A DNA stretch of 64,000 nucleotides from Marinobacter sediminicola (GTDB lineage: Bacteria > Pseudomonadota > Gammaproteobacteria > Pseudomonadales > Oleiphilaceae). Location of the stretch: NCBI RefSeq assembly GCF_031157525.1, contig NZ_JAVIXR010000001.1:496001-560000 (forward strand), read 5' to 3'. Position 1 is the stretch's first letter; each line of letters starts with the position of its first letter. Positions 1-8,201 of this stretch are shown here, piece by piece. Below the pieces are notes generated by a model. That model did not search any database. It had not been told where the DNA came from and saw nothing but the letters and a program-made list of their open reading frames with translations. A program made the translations under genes and the position numbers.

Positions 1-117
1 CTGGGATTGTGTGCTTTGTGTATCTCAAGTCAATGGCTGGAGAAACAAACACCTGCGTTACAGGCTGCGCAGGCGCAATTTTGGTCTAAACTGAATCAAA
101 GTGCTCATCTATACTAA
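1..117 (+). CDS. Possible C-terminal end of an upstream gene (partial)
   Basis: A reading frame is open from the first base to a TAA at 115-117 and would encode the last 38 residues of a protein starting before the window. The tail contains Trp and many Gln/Ala residues and ends in HLY. It is too short to recognise, and open frames of this length occur by chance, so this is only a candidate. The remaining bases to cysB would then be its intergenic region. Confidence 0.3.
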   Translation: MGLCALCISSQWLEKQTPALQAAQAQFWSKLNQSAHLY

Positions 118-155
118 AAAAGAATGAAAAACGGATCTGTTATGCGTATTCTTAG

Positions 156-1202
<1,047 letters not shown>

Positions 1203-1231
1203 GCGCTTGGTCGGCAGTCGCCCGCCAGTCT

Positions 1232-1954
1232 TTACTGGCGGGCAATCAGGTTTCCTGCATGTAGGCCACACTCTTTTTGTGTGGCTTCTTCCCACCACCA
1301 GCGGCCTTCCCGCTCGTGCTGTCCTGGCAATACAGGGCGGGTGCAGGGCTGGCAGCCAATACTGACAAACCCCTTTTCGTGCAGCGCGTTGTAGGGGGCT
1401 TCCGATATACGGATGTAGTCCCACACCTCTTTGGATGTCCAGTTCGCCAGGGGATTAAACTTTACCAGTGCCTTGCCGGGGCCAGAGAAGGTTGCGTCTT
1501 CTTGAACAACAGGCACTTCATTTCGGGTTCCCGGGCTTTGATCTTTACGTTGGCCGGTAATCCAGGCATCAACGCTTGCGAGTTTGCGCTTTAGCGGGTT
1601 TACTTTCCGAATCCCGCAGCACTCGCTGTGGCCGTCCTCAAAAAAGCTGAATAAACCCTTTTGGTTGACCAGACTCTGCACTTCATTGGTATCTGGAAAC
1701 AACACTTCAATGGCTATGCCGTAATGCTTGCGAACCCGATCCATGAACTCGTAGGTTTCCGGGTGAAGACGGCCTGTATCCAATGTAAACACTTTCAGGT
1801 TGTCCGTCAGCTTGTGGGCCATTTCGATAAGCACCACGTCTTCGGCGCCACTAAAAGAAATAGCGATGTTGTCATAGCGCTTGAAGGCCGCCTTCAGAAT
1901 TCCCCTTGGGCTTTCACCGGCCAGTTCGCTCTGTAGCTCGTGGATATTGCTCAT
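1232..1954 (-). CDS. cysH: Assimilatory adenylylsulfate (APS) reductase CysH
   Basis: Reduces activated sulfate to sulfite with thioredoxin as electron donor. The 240-residue form starts at the ATG giving MSNIHELQ; an in-frame upstream ATG at 2026 would add 24 residues unlike the family. The Fe-S cysteines of the APS-reducing branch are visible: CC at residues 112-113 and CxxC at 201-204. The catalytic cysteine lies in the C-terminal ECGLH motif (C229). The [4Fe-4S] ligands argue for APS rather than PAPS as substrate. The gene is convergent with cysB, and dyads lie upstream at 2007-2041. Confidence 0.93.
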   Translation of the reverse strand: MSNIHELQSELAGESPRGILKAAFKRYDNIAISFSGAEDVVLIEMAHKLTDNLKVFTLDTGRLHPETYEFMDRVRKHYGIAIEVLFPDTNEVQSLVNQKGLFSFFEDGHSECCGIRKVNPLKRKLASVDAWITGQRKDQSPGTRNEVPVVQEDATFSGPGKALVKFNPLANWTSKEVWDYIRISEAPYNALHEKGFVSIGCQPCTRPVLPGQHEREGRWWWEEATQKECGLHAGNLIARQ

Positions 1955-2006
1955 AAAATACGAATACCTTGATGCGGGTTTCGTGCAGGTTAGCATTAAA
2001 TGACTA

Positions 2007-2041
2007 ATTCCATGAAGGAATGACAATCTATATGGTTATAG
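2007..2041 (-). promoter_or_regulatory. Candidate LysR/CysB operator upstream of cysH
   Basis: Two neighbouring dyads lie 53-87 bases upstream of the cysH ATG. The first is ATTCC-N5-GGAAT (2007-2021), a perfect 15-bp dyad containing the T-N11-A signature of LysR-type sites. The second is CTATA-N4-TATAG (2028-2041). Their position suits an activator site next to a -35 region. Binding by CysB is inferred. Confidence 0.4.
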
Positions 2042-2196
2042 CCAAGTGGGCGAGTGAATCCTGGATGACTTGGTGTTTTATCGGGATGCACGATGCTTTT
2101 TGCCCGGATATTTCTTATGATACCGCGTCATAATCAGGGGGCAGGCCATGCTCTCATTCAGACTTAACACTTGAACCATTGAATCAGGAGATCACT

Positions 2197-2811
2197 GTGG
2201 AACTGGCATGTCTTGACCTTGAAGGCGTATTGATCCCGGAAATCTGGATCGCATTTGCAGAAAAAACCGGTATTGAAGAGCTCAAGGCCACCACCCGTGA
2301 CATTCCGGATTACGATGTTCTGATGAAGCAGCGTCTTCGTATTCTGGATGAGCACGGATACGGCCTGCCTGCCATTCAGGAAGTGATCGGCACCCTGGAC
2401 CCGCTGCCAGGCGCCCGTGAGTTTCTGGACTGGCTGCGCGAGCGCTTTCAGGTGGTGATTCTTTCAGACACCTTTTATGAATTCGCTATGCCGCTGATGA
2501 AAAAGCTGGGCTACCCAGCGCTGCTGTGCCACAAGTTGGAAGTTGCCGAGAACGGCCAGATCACCAACTATCTGCTGCGCCAGAGAGACCCCAAACGCCA
2601 GTCGGTGCGTGCCTTCCAGCTATTGAACTATCGCGTTATTGCAGCGGGTGATTCCTACAACGACACCACCATGCTGGGGCAGGCGGAAGCAGGCATTCTG
2701 TTCCACGCACCTAAAAACGTGATTGATGAGTTCCCGCAGTATCCGGCGGTACATGAATTTGAAGATTTGAAGAAAGAATTCCTGAAGGCGAGCGCTGTTC
2801 ACAGCGTTTGA
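2197..2811 (+). CDS. thrH: Phosphoserine phosphatase / homoserine phosphotransferase ThrH
   Basis: HAD-superfamily enzyme. The Pseudomonas homologue hydrolyses phosphoserine and can transfer its phosphate to homoserine, linking serine and threonine synthesis. HAD motif I reads DLEG (D7, E9), with Glu in place of the usual second Asp as in ThrH. Motif II lies in VVILSDTFYEF, and the metal-binding motif is GDSYNDTTML. I chose the GTG at 2197 (204 residues) because AGGAG lies six bases upstream and the N-terminus then matches ThrH; a TTG at 2179 has weaker support. pabB lies convergent downstream, the same cysH-thrH-pabB order as in Pseudomonas. Confidence 0.92.
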   Translation: MELACLDLEGVLIPEIWIAFAEKTGIEELKATTRDIPDYDVLMKQRLRILDEHGYGLPAIQEVIGTLDPLPGAREFLDWLRERFQVVILSDTFYEFAMPLMKKLGYPALLCHKLEVAENGQITNYLLRQRDPKRQSVRAFQLLNYRVIAAGDSYNDTTMLGQAEAGILFHAPKNVIDEFPQYPAVHEFEDLKKEFLKASAVHSV

Positions 2812-2865
2812 TCGTAAGGTGTTTTTGAGGAGCCTTTTGTAAAGGGCCTTCAGCCCAGTGCGGTG

Positions 2866-4269
2866 CTACTCGCTCTGGGTAAGATTCTCCAGGAAATCCA
2901 TCAGTGGTTTTACTTTGGTGAGGGTTTCCTGGTATTCGCTTTCCGGGTCTGAATCCGCAACGATCCCGCCACCGCCCCAACAGCGGATACTTCCTTGCTC
3001 CTGTGCTTGCCCCGTAGCCTTTTCTTTCTCACATAGCATAGTGCGAATAGCAATATTACTATCCAGTGTGTCGTCCAGGCCCCGATAAAACACGGATCCG
3101 CAATAGGGCCCGCGCCAATGGGGCTCAAGCTCCCTGATAATCTCCATGGCTCGAATTTTAGGTGCGCCGGTTATAGAGCCGCCTGGGAAGGCATCGAACA
3201 GCACCTGCATGGGTGAAACGCCCTCCGCCAACTCGGCGCGAATGTGGCTGACCAAGTGATGCACGTTCCGGTAGGACTCAAGGGCAAATAAGCTGTCCAC
3301 GGATACGGACCCGGCCGCAGCGTGCACACTTAAGTCGTTCCTTAGTAAGTCGACAATCATCAGGTTCTCGGCACGGTCCTTCTCGGATGCTTCCAGCTCT
3401 GCCGCATAAGCCATATCGTCGGATGGTGTTGTACCTCTTGGCCGAGTGCCTTTAATCGGGCTGGTTTTCACGGTGCGGCCGCGAATTTCCAGGAAGCGTT
3501 CCGGTGAGATCGACAGAACCGAGGCATAATCGGTTTTCAGAAAAGCGCTGTAAGGTGTTGGGTTGGCTTCGGCCAGCGCCTGAAATGCCGCCCAGGGCGC
3601 TCCTTGATAGCAACCCTGAAACTCCTGGGAAAGATTCACCTGATAACAGTCGCCAGCATTTATGTAGTCCTTGATCACGCCGACACCGTTAACGAATTCT
3701 TCGGCTGGTTGGCGCGACTTGAACGGCGAAATCATTTTCCAGCCTGCCGTCTCCCCAGTCACGGTTTCGCTGGGCACAGGTGTAGTGTGCTGCCACCGGT
3801 GAAGGTTGCTGCGCACCCACTCTGGGCATTCGGGGTGAACCCAAAGGTGATACGTATCGGTGGTTCGGTTGTGGCTTGCAGCCCAAAGATAAAAGCCTGC
3901 AAATAGCAGGGGAGTTGCACTTGCAGGACACAGTGGAACAAGGCGGGGTTCTTTCATGTAGCCGAATTCGTAACTCAGAAAACCCACCCAGCCACCTGTC
4001 AGGTAGGTTTGCGGCTCTTGCGCCGAGCTTTGGTAGCGATGAACCAGGCTTTCCATTTCTGTGGCGAGAGTGTTTGTGTCGAGTACCAAATCAGTATCCG
4101 GCTCAATGATCTTTGTGGCAATCGCACAGGCCGTAAACCCACTAAACGACCCGCGGCCGTTACCAGCCCCAATACTTCCCAGGTAGGCAAAGTCTGATTG
4201 GGTGGCGGCTCGCTCGAGTAGTTGTTGGTAGTCTTCGCGACTTAACATTGAGGAAACAGGAAGTAGCAA
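2866..4269 (-). CDS. pabB: Aminodeoxychorismate synthase component I PabB
   Basis: Converts chorismate and ammonia to 4-amino-4-deoxychorismate for folate synthesis, with the glutaminase PabA supplied elsewhere. The 467-residue protein has the chorismate-binding fold. The PIKGT motif at residues 271-275 carries the lysine that separates PabB from anthranilate synthase TrpE (PIAGT). The C-terminal GGGIVADSDPESEY signature is also present. The start is probably the TTG at 4269, since GGAG lies five bases upstream, whereas the in-frame ATG at 4248 has no ribosome binding site. Convergent with thrH. Confidence 0.92.
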   Translation of the reverse strand: MLLPVSSMLSREDYQQLLERAATQSDFAYLGSIGAGNGRGSFSGFTACAIATKIIEPDTDLVLDTNTLATEMESLVHRYQSSAQEPQTYLTGGWVGFLSYEFGYMKEPRLVPLCPASATPLLFAGFYLWAASHNRTTDTYHLWVHPECPEWVRSNLHRWQHTTPVPSETVTGETAGWKMISPFKSRQPAEEFVNGVGVIKDYINAGDCYQVNLSQEFQGCYQGAPWAAFQALAEANPTPYSAFLKTDYASVLSISPERFLEIRGRTVKTSPIKGTRPRGTTPSDDMAYAAELEASEKDRAENLMIVDLLRNDLSVHAAAGSVSVDSLFALESYRNVHHLVSHIRAELAEGVSPMQVLFDAFPGGSITGAPKIRAMEIIRELEPHWRGPYCGSVFYRGLDDTLDSNIAIRTMLCEKEKATGQAQEQGSIRCWGGGGIVADSDPESEYQETLTKVKPLMDFLENLTQSE

Positions 4270-4455
4270 ATTAACTCCGGTTAATTGGAATAATGATACT
4301 CAGGCCACAAAATTTGCATTGTCGGACCTAGAAGGCGGCTGGTCTAATGAAAATACAAAAAAAACGAAGACTGCCTGCTCGGAACTGGAACGTCGCATTC
4401 TAGCCGAGTTGCAAGTCTTAGCGTAGAAGCTACCGCCAATAAAACAGGATCAATA

Positions 4456-5049
4456 ATGACGTCTTATCTTGGAAAGTCGCTGCAAACCGTTCTTCTACTT
4501 ACTGTGTTTTTTGCTGTTCCGGCCGCAAGCGCCGAGGAAGCGCCCCCGGCTGAATTAACCCCAGAACAGGAAATGGCCATAAAGCTGGAACTGTCGAGAT
4601 ACGCAGTTCTTGGCCAGCAGCAGATACTTAATTTGACTGAGCAAGCAACCGATGAGTATACCGGGACATTGGCCGACTCAGAGCCCAATATGCCGTCGGC
4701 CTGGATGCTTCTTGAGGATGGCGTTACCGTCAAGCGAATCAATATAGATGAGCAGGCAAAGGAGGCGCCGGCTCAGATTCGTATTCTTATGTATCGTGCG
4801 GCCCTTAAATCTGTGGCGCGTCACGGGAAGATTCATGGGTCGGTCATTCTCTACACAGGGAAAATTCGAGAGGGTAGCGATGATGAAGCTTTGGTGATTG
4901 AGTTTGAGCACCGCTTGGGCATTTCAGGTAACAAAGTTGTTCCATATCAGGCGGAAAATGGCCAGGTGACCTATGGGGAGCCGGTTACTACTGAGAAGCC
5001 TTTTCAGATTTTTCATGACAGCAAGCCCGAAGCGAACACCGCGAATTGA
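4456..5049 (+). CDS. Exported protein of unknown function
   Basis: I do not recognise this 197-residue protein. It begins with a clear Sec signal peptide (a basic and hydrophobic stretch, then AASA before EEAPP at about residue 26), so it is probably periplasmic or secreted. The mature part starts with an acidic, Pro/Glu-rich segment (residues 27-45). A probably folded alpha/beta core at about 75-175 follows (SAWMLLEDG, GSVILYTG, ALVIEFEHRLG), then a polar tail. There are no cysteines in the mature chain. It lies divergent from pabB and upstream of another exported protein on the same strand. Confidence 0.75.
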   Translation: MTSYLGKSLQTVLLLTVFFAVPAASAEEAPPAELTPEQEMAIKLELSRYAVLGQQQILNLTEQATDEYTGTLADSEPNMPSAWMLLEDGVTVKRINIDEQAKEAPAQIRILMYRAALKSVARHGKIHGSVILYTGKIREGSDDEALVIEFEHRLGISGNKVVPYQAENGQVTYGEPVTTEKPFQIFHDSKPEANTAN

Positions 5050-5224
5050 TGTGAGAGCCAGTCGTCATTCGTTACGGCATGTAAGTGCAGTGTTAACGAA
5101 GTGTGAATGCGGTCACGGACTAGGACTGTAAAACAATCTTAAATGGAATTGTGGATTAACGATCTCCACACCCAAAAGTAAAAACTCAGCAAGAAAAACA
5201 AAATGAGTTTATAAGGAGAACAAT

Positions 5225-6088
5225 ATGAAAGGCCTGAAAAGAATTGCTCTGATCACTGCTATGGCTGCTGCCCCTTTCGCAGCTAACGCAGAACTGCAAG
5301 CTATGAACGACACCGCAATGGGCGACGTAACCGGTCAGGCCGGTGTCACCATTGAGCTGGAAACCAAAGTGTCTATTGGCCAGTTCAAGTACACCGACGA
5401 AGGTTCCTTCGCAGTGAACGATATCGTTCTTGGTGGTGCTGGTGTGACTACAATCGGCGCTGGTGCTGGCTTTAATGACCTGCTGGACCAGATCAAGGTT
5501 GATATCGACATTGCTGACGACGGCGACGCGATCATTCACGTTAGTACACTTGACAGCAATCCGATCGATTGGGGTCTGAACATTGGTTCCATGGAGTTGC
5601 TGGCTGGTAATACTGGATCAGACAGCACAACTCTGATTTCGAATCTGAGTGGCTTCGGTATGTTGGCACAGCTTGACATTCGTGTTGACACTGCAACTGA
5701 TCACCTGAACCTGGTAGCAGCATTTAGCGTTGAAAATATGGACTTTGATGTTGATTTCTTGGGTGTGGGTGTTCGTGGTCTGAAGATCACCGGTGCTGGA
5801 GCTGATGCTGATGCAGTAGCTATGTACACAGCTAATGGCTATGATTTTGGGAATATGCCAGCGGCGCAGCAGGCTGTATTTGCAGGGTTTGCCAATGCTA
5901 ACCTTGACGTATACAAAGGTAACGGCCTAGGCGCCTCCACCGCAACAGACGTACTCCGGATTGATGTTAAAAACATCTTCATGGATGTGTCGGTTGCCAG
6001 CATCGAAATCGGTGGAGCTTCTATCGGTTCCGTTGCACTTGACAACGTAGCAGTAACTAACACCAAGCTGGCTGTATACGGTCACTAA
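5225..6088 (+). CDS. Exported DUF6160-like (FilA-like) surface protein
   Basis: A 287-residue protein with a classical signal peptide cleaved around ANA|EL (residue 22). The mature N-terminus carries AMGDVTGQAGVTIEL, a motif I recall from DUF6160/FilA-like proteins of Marinobacter and Acinetobacter. The rest is cysteine-free, acidic, and rich in Gly, Asp, Val and Ala in alternating beta-like patterns, ending in LAVYGH. It is probably a secreted or outer-surface beta-rich protein, possibly pilus- or adhesion-related, but function is unproven. The ribosome binding site is strong (AAGGAG before the ATG) and a strong terminator follows, which suits an abundant, independently expressed product. 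Confidence 0.7.
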   Translation: MKGLKRIALITAMAAAPFAANAELQAMNDTAMGDVTGQAGVTIELETKVSIGQFKYTDEGSFAVNDIVLGGAGVTTIGAGAGFNDLLDQIKVDIDIADDGDAIIHVSTLDSNPIDWGLNIGSMELLAGNTGSDSTTLISNLSGFGMLAQLDIRVDTATDHLNLVAAFSVENMDFDVDFLGVGVRGLKITGAGADADAVAMYTANGYDFGNMPAAQQAVFAGFANANLDVYKGNGLGASTATDVLRIDVKNIFMDVSVASIEIGGASIGSVALDNVAVTNTKLAVYGH

Positions 6089-6112
6089 TCTGACCTGAAC
6101 ACCAGTAGTGTT

Positions 6113-6141
6113 AAAACGCCCCGTTCTTCGGGGCGTTTTTT
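6113..6141 (+). terminator. Rho-independent terminator of the DUF6160-like gene
   Basis: An eleven-base stem (AAAACGCCCCG pairing with CGGGGCGTTTT), a five-base TTCTT loop and a T-run, starting 24 bases after the stop codon. Confidence 0.9.
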
Positions 6142-6182
6142 GTTATTGGAAAAATAAAAGCGCAGTGCGTACGAAAAGCAAT

Positions 6183-6222
6183 AAAAAAACGGCAGCTTGC
6201 AAATACAAGCTACCGTTTAGTT
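6183..6222 (-). terminator. Terminator of the convergent 6252-6926 gene
   Basis: On the minus strand, AAACGGTAGCTTG pairs with CAAGCTGCCGTTT with one internal mismatch and is followed by a run of T. It lies about 30 bases beyond the stop of the minus-strand gene and is separate from the plus-strand terminator at 6113. Confidence 0.85.
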
Positions 6223-6251
6223 CACGCCTGTGTCGGGAAGGGTGCTGCTAC

Positions 6252-6926
6252 TTACTGATCAGGCACCCTGATAGAAAGATCAAACCCACCACCCGGCCTT
6301 GGCGTTAGCTGAATCGGCCCTTCATTTATCCCTTGTGGAAGATGAATCTGATCAATCCCCGGCGGGTTGCCGATGGAGAAGTTCAGGTTCTGCCCATCAA
6401 AACCTATGCCCAACTGATCGTTAAGAAACGATTGGGTGAAGGGTTCATCCGGAATCTGCATCTGCTGGCCGAAGATTAAAGGTGGAAGGTTTGGCGTGAA
6501 GTCTGCCGGCGGCTGGGCCCTGGCCAGTTCCTCCTGGGGAAGCAGCAGCGCCCGGCGAAGGAATTCCTCTTCAGCGCTAACCAGTGCATCGGATTGGTTT
6601 TCGTCGGTAAGGCGTTGCAGACCTTCGCGGTAGGCTTCTTCCTCCGCTTCGGTAACAACCGGCTCACCCGGGGAAATGGTAAGAGCGCGGATGATGCGCT
6701 GACGGTCGGCTTCCGATTTGCGACCTTCTCTGGGTACAACAATAACCGCAGAATCTTTAACGTAGGTATCAACCATCTCATCGGAGGTCATGGTCTGAAC
6801 GCCCGCAAACACCGGTATTGAGGCGGCTGCAAGAGTGGCCGCAATGGCCGCTGCGATAGGGGTTGAACTTTTATCAAGGCTGGCCACGCGGAGCTTGTGC
6901 GCGCCTGGCAGGTGTTGGTGGTTCAT
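6252..6926 (-). CDS. Exported protein of unknown function, proline-rich C-terminus
   Basis: A 224-residue protein I cannot place in a characterised family. A polar, basic N-terminus of about 22 residues precedes a hydrophobic Ala-rich segment ending in VFAG near residue 42, consistent with a long signal peptide. Then come a segment with TSDEMVDTYVKDS and VIVVPREG (about 45-68), a Glu-rich probably helical region (70-135), and a Pro/Gly/Gln-rich C-terminal part with many Ile/Leu and a GGGFDLSIRV end. AGAGG lies seven bases before the ATG. It converges on the DUF6160-like gene; a joint role at the cell surface is inferred from position only. Confidence 0.7.
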   Translation of the reverse strand: MNHQHLPGAHKLRVASLDKSSTPIAAAIAATLAAASIPVFAGVQTMTSDEMVDTYVKDSAVIVVPREGRKSEADRQRIIRALTISPGEPVVTEAEEEAYREGLQRLTDENQSDALVSAEEEFLRRALLLPQEELARAQPPADFTPNLPPLIFGQQMQIPDEPFTQSFLNDQLGIGFDGQNLNFSIGNPPGIDQIHLPQGINEGPIQLTPRPGGGFDLSIRVPDQ

Positions 6927-7169
6927 AGTCTGGCCTCTTGCTGCGATAAACTCAGGTACGAGGCGTGTCTGAGGTTACAGCAATCAGTACGCATCTCACT
7001 ATTTAGCAGTATTCGGGTTGTCCTGCATCATTTCAAGAGTGTGGGTGTTAGTTTGTGATCAGAATCCTCGATTGGTCGTAGAGTTATAAACCGCTGCGTT
7101 GCGGGGTAACATGGCAATGAATGTTCGATGTGCTGAACTTCTATTCAATCTTCTCGCTTCAGGGACATA

Positions 7170-8201
7170 ATGAGCAGACTAATCCGTAGCCGTTGGCAGC
7201 GCTGGATCAACCGTCGAATTCCGCGCTCCGACGTGCAGCGATTCACCCAGAAAAATCTTTTCATCTTACCCACGGCGGCTGGCGTGGTATTCGGCGTGCT
7301 GTTGCTGATTATGCTGCTTACCGCCATTAATTATCAGAACAGTCTGATTTATCTGGTTACTTTTCTCCTCGGGACCGTGTTTGTGGGTGCCATGCACCAA
7401 ACCCACCGAAACCTGTCTGGTCTGGAGCTTACCTTGGTTCAAGCGGGGGAGGGATTTGCTGGGGATGACATTATCTTTCGATTACGGGCCGCTGCCAGTA
7501 AAGACGACGCCATAGCCATTACGCTTTCGGATGGCGACACACAGGTAAGCTTGGGCCATGTGCCTTCCCGGCAGTCTGCAGACGTGGCTTTGCCGGTGGG
7601 TTCGGCCTTCCGGGGTTACCTGCGGCCGGACAGCATTCGAATTGAAACCCGTTTCCCCTTTGGTTTACTCAAGGCCTGGTCCTGGATGAGGCCGGTTTCA
7701 GCGGGTGTTGTGTTTCCCAGGCCGGTTGCCGCTCCCGATGTTGCTAGCGCCGTAGATGATGGCGATCAAACGTCAAGCACCCGTTCGCCCGAGGGTAATG
7801 ATCATGCGGAATTACGGCCTTGGCGTGAGGGGGATATGAGCCAACGCGTTATGTGGAAACGATTTGCACGCAGCGGCCAGATGGTGGTGGCTGATTGGGA
7901 AGCCGATAAGGGCAGCCCCCATTGGTTGGATTTTAATGCGTTTTCCGGCACTGACCACGAACTACGGCTCAGTTACTTGTCCTGGCTCGTGATTGAGCGC
8001 GGCAAGAGTGGGGCACGCTTTGGTTTGAACCTGCCGGGGCAAGTTATAGAGCCAGATTCTGGCCAAGCCCATGCAACCCGTTGCCTTCGGGCGCTGGCGG
8101 TTTGGGGTGAAGAAAAACCAAGGGATATGCTCAGAGCGGCCCACGGAACACGCAGCAATACAGATTCGGGTGGGAAAGCGATGGCAGGGGCCAGAACATG
8201 A
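7170..8201 (+). CDS. DUF58 domain membrane protein
   Basis: A 343-residue protein with two transmembrane segments near residues 30-75 and a C-terminal DUF58 domain, recognised by LRPWREGDMSQRVMWKRFAR at about 213-232. DUF58 proteins usually occur with a MoxR AAA ATPase and a transglutaminase-like protein, and are thought to take part in chaperone-like or envelope maturation complexes. Its last bases overlap the next gene (ATGA), the usual DUF58-TgpA pairing. No moxR gene lies upstream; the preceding 243 bases are non-coding and the next gene points away. AGGGA precedes the ATG. Confidence 0.85.
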   Translation: MSRLIRSRWQRWINRRIPRSDVQRFTQKNLFILPTAAGVVFGVLLLIMLLTAINYQNSLIYLVTFLLGTVFVGAMHQTHRNLSGLELTLVQAGEGFAGDDIIFRLRAAASKDDAIAITLSDGDTQVSLGHVPSRQSADVALPVGSAFRGYLRPDSIRIETRFPFGLLKAWSWMRPVSAGVVFPRPVAAPDVASAVDDGDQTSSTRSPEGNDHAELRPWREGDMSQRVMWKRFARSGQMVVADWEADKGSPHWLDFNAFSGTDHELRLSYLSWLVIERGKSGARFGLNLPGQVIEPDSGQAHATRCLRALAVWGEEKPRDMLRAAHGTRSNTDSGGKAMAGART

